64,000 bases of DNA from Clavelina lepadiformis (GCF_947623445.1 NC_135241.1:4094501-4158500), one strand, 5' to 3'; shown: positions 9,010-27,800, counted from the stretch's first letter. Numbers and translations are program-made. Notes: generated by a model from the sequence alone, not told the origin.

Positions 9010-11485
9010 TTGCTACTTACTCCGCATGGTGGCGCTACGTTGTAGGGCCAGTCACAATATTCCGCTACTGGGTTGTAGACAAGACCAGATGGACATGGCT
9101 TCAAATAAGAATTCTTATTACTACTTTCATGTTTTTTAATTGATAACACTGAGTTATATTTGAATAATTATAAGCCTAACGTTGGAGTTTTTAGTTTAGG
9201 AGAACTAAGTAGGCTATAACACCAACGGTTACAACTTTTAGTCTGAAACTTACAACTGAGTTTGGACTTGTACCAGCCGGCACATCACCATTGCAAATGT
9301 AAAATGAATTACACGAAGCTGGGTTGGCATAATAACCGAAAGCTAGTCCGTCACAGTAAAATGCTGCGTACACGAAAAGGTTTTAACGAAAATAAACCAA
9401 CATAATATTGCACAGAAATTTTTTTAGGTCTGAATAAAATAATCAACCAGCATAGGCCTACATTTGCGTAGTTAACGGGGATACTGACACGCACTCTTAA
9501 TAAACTCACCGTTTGGATCGGCAGTTGCTGGTGGAACGTTGGTCCCGCCTGTACCGATGGTTGTCGAACCTAAAGTCTATAAATATAAATAGAGGCTATA
9601 GTTTATACCAAGTTTCATATTTAGAGAATGTGGCGGCTGTATTACATGTATAACCCGTATTTATTTTACGTCGTATGTGTTTATCTTTCTGATAAAGTTC
9701 ATCCTACATGAGGAACATTTCAGAAAAACATGTAGAAGCCAGTTTCGTGCTCTGTTTACGTAACGTAGGCTACTTTAAGTAACTTCCGTCAAAATTACAG
9801 CGACTAACTAATTAAAATGTTTGAAACATTTAAACACCAAGCATAATTCAGTAAGGTTGAAAACCAGACTCTCTTACCCCACACGGCGGAGATGTTTGAT
9901 ACGGAAAGACGCAGTATTGCTGATCTTCGTCGAAGACGGTTTCTGCGTCCAAACACTCGTACTTATAAGCTAGCGGTTCTGTGGGAACGCACCTAAAGCA
10001 TTGATTGTGAAAATTTCAAACTACCCGCTCTATGGTGTCTAGATCTTTATCGTCAAATTGAAAATAGTTGTAGAATGACTTAAAATCAGTGACGAGCCTG
10101 AACTTGTCTACGTGAATTTCTTTTAATGCTGTTTTGTGTGGTTTTGCCAAAATTAGAAACTACCCAGGGCCACTAAACAAAAAAGACGTCAATTATGCCT
10201 TGCTCAAACACTATTACCACGGTATAGCGCCGCTTGCAATCAAAGCATTGCGAGCCATGCAGGCTTCGTGTAGCTTGCCCAACAATTTTATAATCCCTTA
10301 GCAGGCCTTGGTTACGACGATTAAGTGTTTTTTTATAGCTAACACTATCGATAACTATAATTTCAACACAAGATAAACTCCTTCAGTCGAAATAAAAGTG
10401 AATAGTTTGCCTAATGTAGAGTGTTAGGCTTACCTGTAAAAATTTTCGCATTCTCCTGTTATCGGATAGGCTGCATAAAATCTGTCCACGTTTGGATAAA
10501 GGCTGCAATCAAATTCTAAACAAAAACGTAAAAACCAGTTATGAGCACATGGAAATATTACAATATATATACAAGTGATAACGCTCGGGATAAAATAAGA
10601 ATTTAGCTTAGTAACTATAGGATTGAAACGTTCTCCCATTATCGAATTTCTTGACTTACCGCTTGTAGCCACCTGGGGATATTCTGTAAGCAAAATATAG
10701 AGAAGTTTTAGATAACTTCTTAAATATTTGTTTCTCCTCAGTACGTATGCTTAATGGCTTATCGAACACCGCAACGTTTTTTTTTCAATAAAGATTACAA
10801 ACCTTTTAGAGTTTAGACACTATAGTACCGTAACTTTTTCCTTTATTTGAATAAACTATTTTTTATATACATTAGAGTTAGACGTCCATCACATCATAGA
10901 CAGGTAAGAACTACCAGTCTCAAAAATTTAAATTTAAATTTAAATTTTACATTTGCAAGAAAAATATTCATAATTATACGGAATAGGCACTCACCCAAAG
11001 CGGCATAGGAAAGCCCCGCACAAAGAAGAATCAGAATTCCTTTCAACATCCTAAACTGGTAAAACTATAACAACAAAAACTTTCAACCCTTCTAATAATG
11101 AATGATGACCGTCGCTCCATCATTCGTTTTTTATGATACGTCGCTAATGATGACGACGCTGAGCAAACAAGATGAAACGTGGCGTCCAGGTTTTCAATTC
11201 CCATACCAAAGTGTACCAACAAATGAACAAATAAAACGGAACTCAATGGCCTTCCCTCTTTACTCTTTACTAATTTTAGTAATGACGTATTCTGAAAATT
11301 GCGCAATCAATTGCGCTGCCATTCATCATTGTCAATCCACTTTATCACATATGCAGTTATCTTTTTAGCGACAATAGCAACTAAATATTTTTGTGTTCGG
11401 TCCACCTCGCCTAGAATCGCTATTTAAAGAAAATAAAAACAATAAAAATATTAATTTCTCAAACATTACTGAAGTAAAGAGTTAT
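9010..11485 (-). repeat. Segmental duplication, copy 2
   Basis: Counterpart of 5191-7765. Homology starts abruptly at about 9010, four bases or so beyond the donor site of the seventh exon, where it meets hAT-related sequence. It fades near 11485. Exon lengths equal those of copy 1 exactly; small indels are confined to introns and flanks. Confidence 0.9.
9021..11049 (-). CDS. Truncated duplicate with two chitin-binding domains
   Basis: Seven exons correspond to exons 1-7 of the five-domain gene: 10995-11049, 10660-10683, 10434-10515, 9878-9992, 9510-9576, 9254-9363 and 9021-9098. They encode 177 codons without interruption: signal peptide, domain 1 (ending SPPCG) and domain 2 (ending CDWPYNVAPPCG). 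The phase-0 donor of exon 7 is intact (GTAAGT), but exon 8 onwards is replaced by transposon-derived sequence. Reading through the donor gives stop TAA at 9006-9008 and a 181-residue secreted two-domain protein. Splicing into phase-0 acceptors of the downstream full copy is also conceivable. The open frame suggests youth or selection. The TATA element of the full copy is degraded here. It may be functional or a young pseudogene. Confidence 0.7.
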
Positions 11486-14400
11486 AAAATAATCATCGAT
11501 CAATAGTTTACTACATATAACATAAAACGTAAAATTTTGTGTTAGTACGTTTATGAACACTCTCGAAATTCAACGACGCTTCTCCGAAAAGTTGAGTCTA
11601 CTTGTGTAACCAAACTTTTCCTTAGCCAGGAATCTTCCCGCTCTAACGGCTAGTCACTTAGCCGGTTTTGCCTTGTTAACTCTTAATGGCATTTTACTTA
11701 ATAAAAACGATCATCTCTCACTGAAACCGAAACGTAACTGAAACTACCGTCGCCCAGCCGAGCACAGTACTACACCAAACAAATTCCACGCGATGAAGGA
11801 ATCAACGTGGAACGTAAAACACGATACTAATTTGGCCTTTGGGGTAACTACGTGAGACGTCACAAGAGATTTGATAAAAACGGGTGTACAAGGACAAGTA
11901 AAAGAACATAAACAAGTAAAATACGGCAGACCGTGAACGTGCATAAAAACAACACAATGCAAAGAAAAGACGGTATATAATGTGGTGTCTACAAAACAGG
12001 TGCATAAAAATAATCCCGTGACACTTGAACAATTAAAGAAACAGAATCATTTAGCAGAATTACCAAAAAAGGCTTATGCAAAAATTTTGGAAAAGTAAAA
12101 ATCAATAAATTAAGAGCTAATTGTTATTATAATCTGCAAATGTTTCAACCTGTTGTCATAGGTACAGTGAAGTTTTGATGTATTTTGCACAACATTTACA
12201 GTACTTATCTGCAAATAACTCATAAACAAGTTCATTGCCTCCTTTATTATACTAAGCCGCGGAATTACCAAAAAGTTTTGCATGTTTTCATGATTGTTTT
12301 GCAAACATGGTTTCTGGGTTTTCCGCAAATTCTCCCACAAATATTTGCAATTCAACCGCAATGTAACTGCGTGATGTAAGAAAACATCTCCAAGATTAGA
12401 AAAATACTCAATAATTAATTATTATTGCGGAAATTACCGCATAGCAGAAAATAGCTCCTCACATTGATAACTAGACAAGCGTGAAGTAACAAGGAAGCTG
12501 TGCTAATGAAACAAACTATTTGTTATTGGGAAAAGGGAAATTTACGTTGGAAATAAGATAGCAGATGTTATACAATATATTATGTGATGCCAAAATGTTA
12601 AAAACTTGCTTTAATAGAGGTAACATGCGCACGTGACCAGGATTAATTGGACCTGACTCACCTAATTCAGCTTGACCTTCTTAGATGACAGCGAACACAC
12701 GATAAAAGTTGATTATTCTATTTATATTCTTGTTGAAACACGATGCCGTGTCAGTAGATGCAAACTCAAAAACGAAACTCGTTTTGTGTTGCATAGTCTG
12801 TTTTCTTCCATCGGGAAGGCGAAAAGAATATATATAAGTTATAACAAAAGATAAACACGACTACGCATGATGCCAGGGTGAGAATTGCACCATACGCTAA
12901 TGTGACAAACATCACATAATTGAGCCAACCGTAGCTGTTTTATGTTTGTTTTTACAGGTCAATGAGAGTGTTATTGTTGGCTATAGCATAAGGTATAGCC
13001 TATATGATATGAGAGTGACACGTAGGCTATAATATCGCTGTTTCATATTGTCTATAATAACCTTCATCGATAAACAAACCGCACCTTACAAGAGACACTT
13101 GAACTGTTAGAATTCCGTCATATTCCAATCGGAAAGTTTTCTCAGTGAAATGCAAATATTGGATTACACTTTAAAAATATGTTGTTATAGTGTTAACCTA
13201 ACCTAACCTGTTGTTTATAGGAAATCTTTAAATGTATAGGACTATATTTTTAATTATTTTGTACTTTTATGCGTGTCTTTCGGTGTAGATTACGTGGTTT
13301 GCTTGTCCAAAGTAGTTCAATTTGTATAGGATATAAAAGTGTTAAATCGAGTTTTTATAATTAATTTCATAATTTGCTATCACTAAGCGATTGATATGTT
13401 TTAAGATTAAGTTATTACTTGTTAATAGAATACTTTCGAAACGTCGATTTTTAATTTAGACTATTATATTTTACGAACAGAATAAGTATTATATCCTTTA
13501 GAACAGTCTACGTTACAAGTCTTTATTAATGGGTGTCAGAACTTCAAATTTGTTATAAGACACGTTAGGCGACACACGTTATGGAGATGCAAAACAATTT
13601 GCCAACAAAACGCTGTTTCTCAACAGAGATTTGCGATAGACACTTTTCACCAAAGAGTGATTAAATCTCGAAAACAAGGTCCGCTATGAAAAATGATTCT
13701 CCCGGTAATCTGAAAGCATTTCCTTGTGTTCTGTAAAGTAGAAAGTTTACATATTATTCTATTATCTTAAATATTTTTAATCGTTGCAGTGCGTTGGGAG
13801 TGCGCCCTATTTTTATAGGTTGCAAGAGTTAATATGTTGCTTTGACATTTATTTTACAACAGTTTGTTTGGTTAAACATTTTAGTTTGTGGCGACTACGG
13901 GTATATCTGCTATTCTTTCTGTATCATTTTAATCGTAATCAATTAATCGCCAACATCATTTTCTTGTAGTTCATACTAGCGCACACCACATAGTTTTATA
14001 CTGCCGCTTATCACGGATCTAATCCAGTATATGTTACAGATTAACAGCCTGATTGCTTCTTCATAATGAATTTTCTACCAACACCGTCAATTTTAAATTT
14101 AAAAAATAAAAATAAGTGGATAAACAACTGAAAAAATGCCCGCACTTAAAGTTATGGTGAAAACTTTGTGATGGCGTCATTGCGTGATAGGGTTAAGTGT
14201 TGAATGTTCTCCACAAGGTGACGGTGCGCTGTTGTAAACAATTCCTACTGTACAATTTGCTGCAACAGTTATCATATGACTTTTCAACATTTGCGTGTTG
14301 TTTCAGGTTAAGGGTTGGATAGCTGCAATGTTATCGAAGTTCCATCAGGCTAGGCTGCCTGGTTATTTAGTCTTCATAGCTAGCTGCTTGTGTTTTATGA

Positions 14401-14700
14401 GCCTTATTTAAGGAGCTATGTCTCTGTCCTTTTCGTATAATCATTGGAGTTATTGCTGTTCACTTTCATTTGCTGAATACCTATGTACGAAAGCCTGAGA
14501 GTGATAGCCTAAATTTAGATAGATTTAAATATTTAGACTAAAGATTTATTTTCCAAGTTTAGTAAGTTGTTCTTTAACACTGGAACTTATGGTATAACCT
14601 GTTGTGGGGGCCGTTGTGACTGCTGTTAACTAAATGTATCTTGACCATAGACACCAGTTATATAGGATCCCGGTAACTTGTTATCAACAATCTGACAGTA
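11486..14700. other. Intergenic region, no gene recognised
   Basis: AT-rich 3.2 kb between the duplicated chitin-binding copy and UBAC1. Short open frames have no recognisable content. A short TAACCTAACCTAACC run at 13195-13209 is too brief to be telomeric. A THAP-like short peptide at about 13590-13660 is discussed under rejected items. The promoter of UBAC1 should lie at the right end; no TATA box was identified. Confidence 0.5.
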
Positions 14701-15834
14701 ATGGATACGAAAGCAATTAAATCTTCATTGAACTGCTCTGTTGGTGTGAGTGATCTTTATGGAAATGACACTTCCGTGAACGTCTCTCCAGACATGCTTA
14801 TTGAAAAAATAAAAGAAATGGCGATCAAACAACTTAAGTCTGAAAGCGAAAGCTCGAGCAATTGTAGCCAGTACAAGCTGGTTTTGGTTGATGGTTTTCC
14901 ACGAACTTTGTGTGATGAAAAAACCGCTAAACAAGAACAACTGGGCAACGGGGACAGTGCTATGTTGTTGCGGACTCAAGGTAATAAGCCTGTGAGCTCA
15001 CTTGTGAAGGATGGAGTTGTTTCACATGATGCTCCAACGATGTCCGCAATTAATCGTGCTACAGAGAATCTGCCCGTTTTCACCGGGTCAAGTGAGCCGG
15101 TAAGGAATTCAAGCAGTGATCTTTCCTCTCCTGCACAAGTCGAACAAACATTCAGGAAAGTTTTACTCGCATTGCTTGAGCTCTCATATAAGTTTATGCA
15201 TTTTGAGAAGAACAAGCAAGACGTGAACGAAGATGATTTAAAGGACTTGATGGCGATGGGATTCAGTGAAGAGCAAGTCAGAAAGGCGCTTGTCACTCGT
15301 AAAATGGATAGAGAATCGGCCATGGAGTGGCTTATCGGCCAAAATGGATCCGCTCGTGATGAAGAGCAGCCCTCCCACTCTACAGAAGAAGAGGCTATGG
15401 AAGTAAGCTCAACATCAACCGGAAGAGGGATGAGGACACGCTCCAGGACATTTACTCCCAATCCTGTGCATCTCAGTTCCCTCATGGAAATGGGATTCTC
15501 GAAAGAGGTGAGTATAAGGGCATTGAAAATCAATGGCAATGATGTCAACATCGCTTGTGAGTGGCTTTTGAGTGACCACCCGGATGACATTGATGAAGAT
15601 GAAGAAGACGAAGATGAAGCATTAAATCCAAATAGCGAGCTTTATAAAGCTCTCATCTCAAACCCGACTATCCACATTGGACTTCATGACAAAAAGGTTT
15701 TAGAAGCTCTTGAAGACATGGTTGAGAATCCATGGAGAAGAAACAATTGGGCGTACGAAAGTGCTGTTGGGAATGTTCTTTTGCAAATATTAAAATTATA
15801 CAACAAATATTCTTCAACTGCGCCATCCAGTTAA
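14701..15834 (+). CDS. UBAC1: UBAC1 (KPC2), ubiquitin-associated domain protein 1
   Basis: An uninterrupted 377-residue frame from ATG 14701 to TAA 15832-15834. The order matches UBAC1: N-terminal ubiquitin-like region (about 1-100), first UBA at about 179-217 (DLMAMGFSEEQVRKALV and AMEWLIGQ), second UBA at about 260-295 (LMEMGFSKEVSIRAL and ACEWLLSDHPDD), an acidic stretch (DEDEEDEDE), then a C-terminal STI1-like helical region (NPTIHIGLHDKKVLEALEDM). Human UBAC1 is 405 residues. The protein is the non-catalytic subunit of the KPC ubiquitin ligase with RNF123, which targets p27 in the cytoplasm, and it also docks to proteasomes. The gene has no introns here, unlike the vertebrate gene. A poly(A) signal AATAAA lies at 15865-15870. 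Confidence 0.9.
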   Translation: MDTKAIKSSLNCSVGVSDLYGNDTSVNVSPDMLIEKIKEMAIKQLKSESESSSNCSQYKLVLVDGFPRTLCDEKTAKQEQLGNGDSAMLLRTQGNKPVSSLVKDGVVSHDAPTMSAINRATENLPVFTGSSEPVRNSSSDLSSPAQVEQTFRKVLLALLELSYKFMHFEKNKQDVNEDDLKDLMAMGFSEEQVRKALVTRKMDRESAMEWLIGQNGSARDEEQPSHSTEEEAMEVSSTSTGRGMRTRSRTFTPNPVHLSSLMEMGFSKEVSIRALKINGNDVNIACEWLLSDHPDDIDEDEEDEDEALNPNSELYKALISNPTIHIGLHDKKVLEALEDMVENPWRRNNWAYESAVGNVLLQILKLYNKYSSTAPSS

Positions 15835-15864
15835 GGCGATTTGTATTTCCTGTGTTTATTTGGA

Positions 15865-15870
15865 AATAAA
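15865..15870 (+). terminator. Poly(A) signal of UBAC1
   Basis: AATAAA 31 bases after the UBAC1 stop codon, giving a very short 3' UTR. Confidence 0.7.
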
Positions 15871-16655
15871 TTATTCCTATATACTCACTGTTTAATTACC
15901 TTTGTCATCATGCTTGTAAACGAAAAGTAATAACAAAGAATATAATTGATTAAGCTGACTGCTTTATGCTTTGCCATAAACATCCTTACATGTTAGTCAT
16001 TGTTATGACCTCGCAGCTTTGGCAATTTAGGCTTGGTTTAGTACCTCCTGTTTATTTTAACTCGGCCTACTATGGCATGCTTGCATTCAGTTTTGTTCCA
16101 CAACATTTCAGTTAGTATTCACGTCAGATGCATTTTACTTGGGAGAAATGTTTTATGAGTTTGTACGTAGATGAAGTGTAGACCTTCCAAAAAGTTCAGA
16201 TTTGAAGTTTTTGACTTTATTTGAAAATTGGTTGCAGATCTGCAATATTTTGTTTTATTAGTTTTTTGTTTTTTTTTAAGAAAAATGAAATACTGTACAA
16301 TTTTAATAAATATTTTGAATGCAATCATCTATGCTGTGGTTAACATTCACCTATTGCTAAGAGTATTGCAGATATCAATCAGAGTTGCCAAAACTATCGC
16401 TAATAACTATAAGTATTGTGTCTTTCATATAGGTTACCCTTGATATTTAACACACAAAGCATTATAAGTCATTTACCACCTTTGGGCTGTGGCACTATGT
16501 GCTCTAAAATAAATTTGTTTTCCTTTCCCACTGGTTTGCATTAAATATTAATGTTTTGTTCTGTAATATCACATACATTTATATTCAAACTTTGCCCATA
16601 ATAAACTGTTGGTTTTGCAGAAACTTGTAGTTAGGTGTCCTGGATTGAGATTATA
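15871..16655. other. Intergenic, with probable 5' splice acceptor of the first sulfatase
   Basis: No gene is seen in 0.8 kb. At the right end GGTTTTGCAG (16611-16620) is a good 3' splice site 35 bases before the sulfatase ATG. It could end a 5' UTR intron or be a spliced-leader acceptor, as used in tunicates. Confidence 0.45.
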
Positions 16656-19844
<3,189 letters not shown>

Positions 19845-21265
19845 AAATTTATGTCGGTACAACATTTAATCATTTTGTTCCTTCATCATCATTCATTGTA
19901 ATCTGTAATCATCATTCATTGGTTTTTGAACATTGAATTATTTATCTATATTGTACATGCTTGATTAAAACACTGCTGCTTTTATATTTTTCACATAGCT
20001 AACGCATACAAATTATGAAGAACCTCATAATTATTTGTATGTCTATGTTTTCAGGCCATTGTGATGACTTTCGCTGCAGCAAATTTTGTAAAGTTTTAAC
20101 CAAGTTCTGGTGCCTTGATTTAAACTGTAATAAAAATACCGGTTGCATATTGCATATAAAACCGGTCATATTACTTTCAGTAAATAATAATCATGTGCTT
20201 TCTGTGTGATTTTATTCACGTTTATCATTTATATTTTATACTGTCGAGGTAAGCTATTGTGCAAATAAGCTACTATTTGATCTTTGTGTCATCATGTGTT
20301 TGACATATTATTTTATGCAGTTGTAGCTTTCATTTACATTAAAACTGTGATTGCAATACATCGTTACCCATTATTTTGAGATATATTTTTTGCTATTCTC
20401 ACATTTCTTGTTCAGTATGAACTGATTTAAACAAATATTATTGTGATTTGTCACATATTCTTATTTTTAGCTAGTGCATAATGTAGCTATGTTTACAAAG
20501 AAAGCTTTTTTAAGTTTTTGTGTTGCAAGACGATGTTGTCATGCATTGGATTTGTTGGGCGACAGGAAACACAACTTTATTGTTGTGGTTTGTCACAACT
20601 TCATACTGCACACAAGATTTAATGTTTCCAAAGACCTTTTCAAGTATTTCAACACAATTCATTATCATATATTATAGACCTTGACTTGAGTTTTATGTTT
20701 GGTGACAACATTTTTTATTACATTGGGATGTATAGATCCCTTGGGGCAAAAGGCTTGGTGTTACAGTTGTTTCTAGGACTGTTGTTGTCTTATGTAGAAA
20801 TTGTTTGTTTGAACTGTTTCTCTCTATTGCATGATAAACATTAACATTGCTCATGAGTTTATTGGACTGATAAATATTTTTGAATACCTCACTATGTGTT
20901 CTTTGTAACACATAACAGCCTTCCACTTCAAACAGCAATTTGTCTAATGTTTCGAATAAGAAAATATGATGCCTTGATTGCAATTGAAATTATGTGATGA
21001 AATGTAATGATATTCAAATTATTCTGGTAAGTAAGGTAGTTTGTAGCTCAGATTCTGCATGACTTTTCTTTTTTTGTTTGTTTGTTCATGTTTCTTGATT
21101 TAATGTTCACATTGTGTTTGAGAGATGAAGATACAAATTAACTTTTTCTCTGATTGTTTTTATTTGTATGTTTATGGATTCTCATATTTCCAAGGGTTTT
21201 CTCTATTTGAAATTGATCAACATCAACTGTGATTATTGCAGCATGTAAAGCCGTAGTCGTTAAAA
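19845..21265. other. Spacer between sulfatase genes 1 and 2
   Basis: AT-rich 3' flank of gene 1 and 5' flank of gene 2. No gene recognised. TATTGCAG at about 21234-21241, just before the next ATG, is a possible 5' UTR or spliced-leader acceptor. Confidence 0.45.
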
Positions 21266-23702
<2,437 letters not shown>

Positions 23703-24889
23703 AAATTATAGTATGGTGATATGGCATGGACATTCTAAACTTCCAACTGGAAAAAGATTGTGATGACTTAAACTTGGCGATGATACCTTATTACTTTAGT
23801 CGCAGTTACACGGTCTGTGTGTTTGTATTCTTTATTGGACAGCAGAGGGAAACACAGCTTATTTTATGCAATATATTGTAGAAATATGCATTCCGAAGAA
23901 AATATACATTAAGATTTATGTGACTGGTACAAAGTCGGTGGGTTGGTTTTAACCTGCATTATTTTTGTGCTTCTGAGTAGCTCAAAGCATAAAAGCTATA
24001 TTTAGTGGGATATTCTTTGATGTGTCCATTCTATATAAGGAACTTGTTATAAACATTGCTTAATGGATTTCATGTTGTTTTCCTTTAATGTGTTGTAAGT
24101 ATTTATATTAGGGATAGGAAGCTTAGCTGAGTTGAAACATTCTTACGTGGTTGCAAATGGTCGTACATGTTTTAGTTTTACCTTTCATTTTCACATGCAT
24201 TCGTTTTGGATGCTGGGAAAGAGTACAGTATGTTCAATTGGATTAGTGGCTTGTGAGCAAAATGTTTGCTTCTTTCAGTAAAAAGTTGCTTTGTATATAA
24301 TTTAAAATTATTTGCGCTGTACTATTGTCATTGCAATCCATATTTGGTCAATAATATATCTGCCAAACCTAACAATTAATAGCTGCTGGTAAGTATATGC
24401 ATTTTAAGTGTTATATTTGTGTGTATTTTGCATTGCACCATTCGGTGTGTTTTAAATAACTTTTCTTTTCGAAAACCCTTGTACTTTTTTGTTTACTATC
24501 ATTTATAATCATATTTTGCAGAGCAGTATTGATTTTTGTCAGTAGGTCTGCTCTGAAATATAACTCTTTATCTGACTTTTTGTCTTATTGCATTTGCTGA
24601 AACATTGATCATGAATTTAATGTACTATGGATAAAAAGTTACAAGCACCATATTTCATATTTTTTATTTTTTCATTGCAACTCATTTGCAGTTGGTTTTT
24701 GTTAAGTGTGATGCTGCTGTTATTTTTTTATAGAAGAAATAAGTTGTGATGCCTTAAATTGAATAATATTTTTTTGATGAAAGCTAATTTTATCCAAATT
24801 GTGGTGAGAAAAATATGCAGAGATTTAACTTTGTTAAGTATCGACAGTATCGTGATTTATAACAGCATTTTAGATTACAGTAGGTCAAA
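23703..24889. other. Spacer between sulfatase genes 2 and 3
   Basis: AT-rich 1.2 kb with no recognised gene. GATTACAG at 24873-24880, ten bases before the next ATG, could be a spliced-leader or 5' UTR acceptor. Confidence 0.45.
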
Positions 24890-27800
24890 ATGCTTCAACT
24901 GATATGTTCTTTAATATTCCTTGCTTATTTGAGATGTGCTTTTGGACTTCAGCCGAACATAGTTTTTATAATCGCTGATGATCTTGGTTACCATGATGTT
25001 GGTTATCACGGAGCAAAAATCTTCACTCCTAATATTGATGAGGTATTAATAAATCATTTTCAAATACAGTTATTATATTTCTTTCAATTTGTTACGTTAT
25101 ACCGTAGTATCGTGTAGTTACTGAGTATCTATTGTTTATACTGTAGCTGGCAATGAATGGAGTCATTCTGGAGAACTATTATGTCCAGCCTATTTGCACT
25201 CCAAGCAGAAGCCAGTTGATGACAGGAAGGTATCAGGTACGTGTTTTTTAATGGATTTATAAATTGCCAAATTTGACTAAAGAAACTAATATGCAAGTGG
25301 AATGTTCATAGTGTTGTAATTAAATACAAAAAGAAACTAACATCTTAAAACATTTCCGGTCAATCTTTGTTTATGGCAAAAATGTATGGAGCTTGTAGCA
25401 CAGAACATTTTAAAGTGATAAGCGTTAAGTGGGAAGTTATCTAAACATTTATTATGATTTTTCAGATTCACACAGGATTACAACACAGTGTAATTTTGGC
25501 ACCTCAACGAAACTGCCTACCCTTGGACGAAGTAACTCTTCCTCAGAAATTAAAAGAAGTTGGATATGCCACTCACCTTGTTGGGAAATGGCATCTTGGA
25601 ATGTACAGAAAGGAATGTCTACCAACAAATCGTGGATTTGATTCTCATTATGGTTCGTATATCACCAGTTAGGCTTTTCTGCTCGTCTTATTTGCTGTAA
25701 CTGTACAGGAGGATATACAGTTATAGAGGAAACTGACCACTTGTTGTTTTTTATTCATTGTTAGGTTACCTGACTGGTGCTGAAGATTACAACACAAAAC
25801 ATTTCTCCATCAAAGTCAATGATGTATCATTTAAAGGGTTGGATTTTCGAGATAATTTTACTCCTGTGTTTAGTGCGAACGGGACATATTCTACATATTT
25901 GTATGAAAAGCGAGCCACTGAAACAATCTATCGACATGACCAGCGCAAGGTACAAAATAGAATAAGAACTTGTGACATGTGTTTCGTGTATTTTTTCTTA
26001 AAATGAGATGAAAAGTTTTTCACTGCACATGAAACCAAAGTAAGAGTGCGGCTGTGAACCAACACCTCAATATATAACTTACAAACTTACAAAAGCGGTT
26101 CATGTTATAATTCTCAGCATGATTCTTATTTTATAGCCCTTGTTCTTGTACATGGCATTTCAATCTGTACATTCTCCTCTGGAGGCGCCACAGCATTATA
26201 TCGACATGTACAGCCATGTGAAAGACAAAAATCGACGCATATATTCAGCCATGTTGACTGCCATGGATGATGCCGTTGGTGCCATAGTTGATTCGTTGAA
26301 AGATACAAAAATGTTTGAAAATACACTCATTATTTTTACCACAGGTAATTTTTTCAATACTACTTGTTCCAGTGCTTTAGTTCCAATCTGAAACATTTGT
26401 TTTAGTAACATTTTAGTAACAACTTTGTTATATTTCCCCCCATTTATATGGCACCCAGAAAAATACGATCAAAGTAATAAGATCAACAAGAGAACAAAAT
26501 ATTAGAATAAGGCTGAAACTCTATTTAAGTATTGATACTGTTGAAGAACTTATTGCTTTGATCGAACTGTTCAGACGATTTTTAACTTACTCCGATGGCG
26601 ATACATCGTACATCATTGTTGATGTAACAGAGAAGTTCCCATCTTGCAACGATCAGTATTGTCATCACATCTTCCAAAGATTATCTTTGGTGTGCATTCT
26701 TGCTGTACAAATTCGGGCTAATCAACAATGCCCTTAGTGGTATGGCCACCAGAAACCGAGCTCTTGCCCGGGATGGGGTTTCTTTTACGATGGGTTTCTT
26801 TTACCATCCACTGATGTACAGCATTGAAGCGATTTTCGTTCATCAGTTGCTTGAGCACACCACCTACTGCTCTGCTTAACTTCACTTTTTCATCTTATGT
26901 TTTATGGATTTAACTCATTATAGGTTTAGTGGCTGTGCTAGTTGTTACCAGCAAATATCAACGTTATTTCTCTTGAACACGTTTTAAGCCTTTTCGGCTT
27001 TGTCACTTATTCCTGTTGGTTGGCGCGAGTTAGTAGCAAGCGGCTTGATCTTTCGTCCCCATCGCACTTTTGATGAAAAATAAGTGATTGATTTGTTGTT
27101 ATTATTCTGTTCTCAAAACAAAAACGTGTTTTCATTTTATAAAGACAATGGAGGTCAGACCTTATATGGTGGTAACAATTGGCCATTACGAGGTCGTAAA
27201 GCATCATTATGGGAAGGTGGAGTAAGAGGTGTTGGATTTGTACATGGTGCCGGTGTCAAAGATACTAAAAGAACAAGCATGGGTAAAATGACCACTTGAA
27301 TTGTTGATTACTTCTGCTTATTTTAATCTTTAAATAAAATGGCATTTAATCTTGCAACATTAATTATTTAGTTGTCTCGCATTTTCTGCCTTTTAGTAGC
27401 CTTGCTGCTTAAGGCGGATTGGTATTGCTTAGATTTATGTGTACTTACTGTGTTGTATTTCTTATGATATGGCAGAACTGATGCATGTCTCTGATTGGTT
27501 CCCGACCTTACTTCATGTGGCTGGAGCAAACACAACAGGAACAAAACCACTCGATGGCCTCAATGTTTGGGAGGCGATAACTCATAAAACTATGAAGTCC
27601 CCGAGAACAGAAATTTTACATAATATTGACCCTTCTTTTACCCGACCATACAGCCCAACACCTCCAATGAAACCTTACATAAATAAACACGGAGTGGACA
27701 CTCTGCATGGTCATACAGCTCTCAGAATGAACAAATGGAAGCTGTATACAGGAGATCCAGGTAAAATGCTTTATTTAGCTGAATAAAACAGCACTTGCAG

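Noticed and set aside
13195-13209. Telomere-like TAACCTAACCTAACC run
   Set aside because: Only about two and a half units in unique sequence; chance or a tiny repeat, not a telomeric tract.
13580-13660. THAP-like peptide (STEICDRHFSPKSD)
   Set aside because: The C-x2-HF pattern resembles the end of a THAP zinc finger, but the frame stops straight after, the N-terminal cysteines and tryptophan are absent, and no neighbouring exon supports it.
14976-15590. 204-residue antisense open frame inside UBAC1
   Set aside because: Shadow of the UBAC1 coding sequence on the opposite strand; Ser/Leu-rich composition arises from the reverse complement of the acidic and UBA regions.
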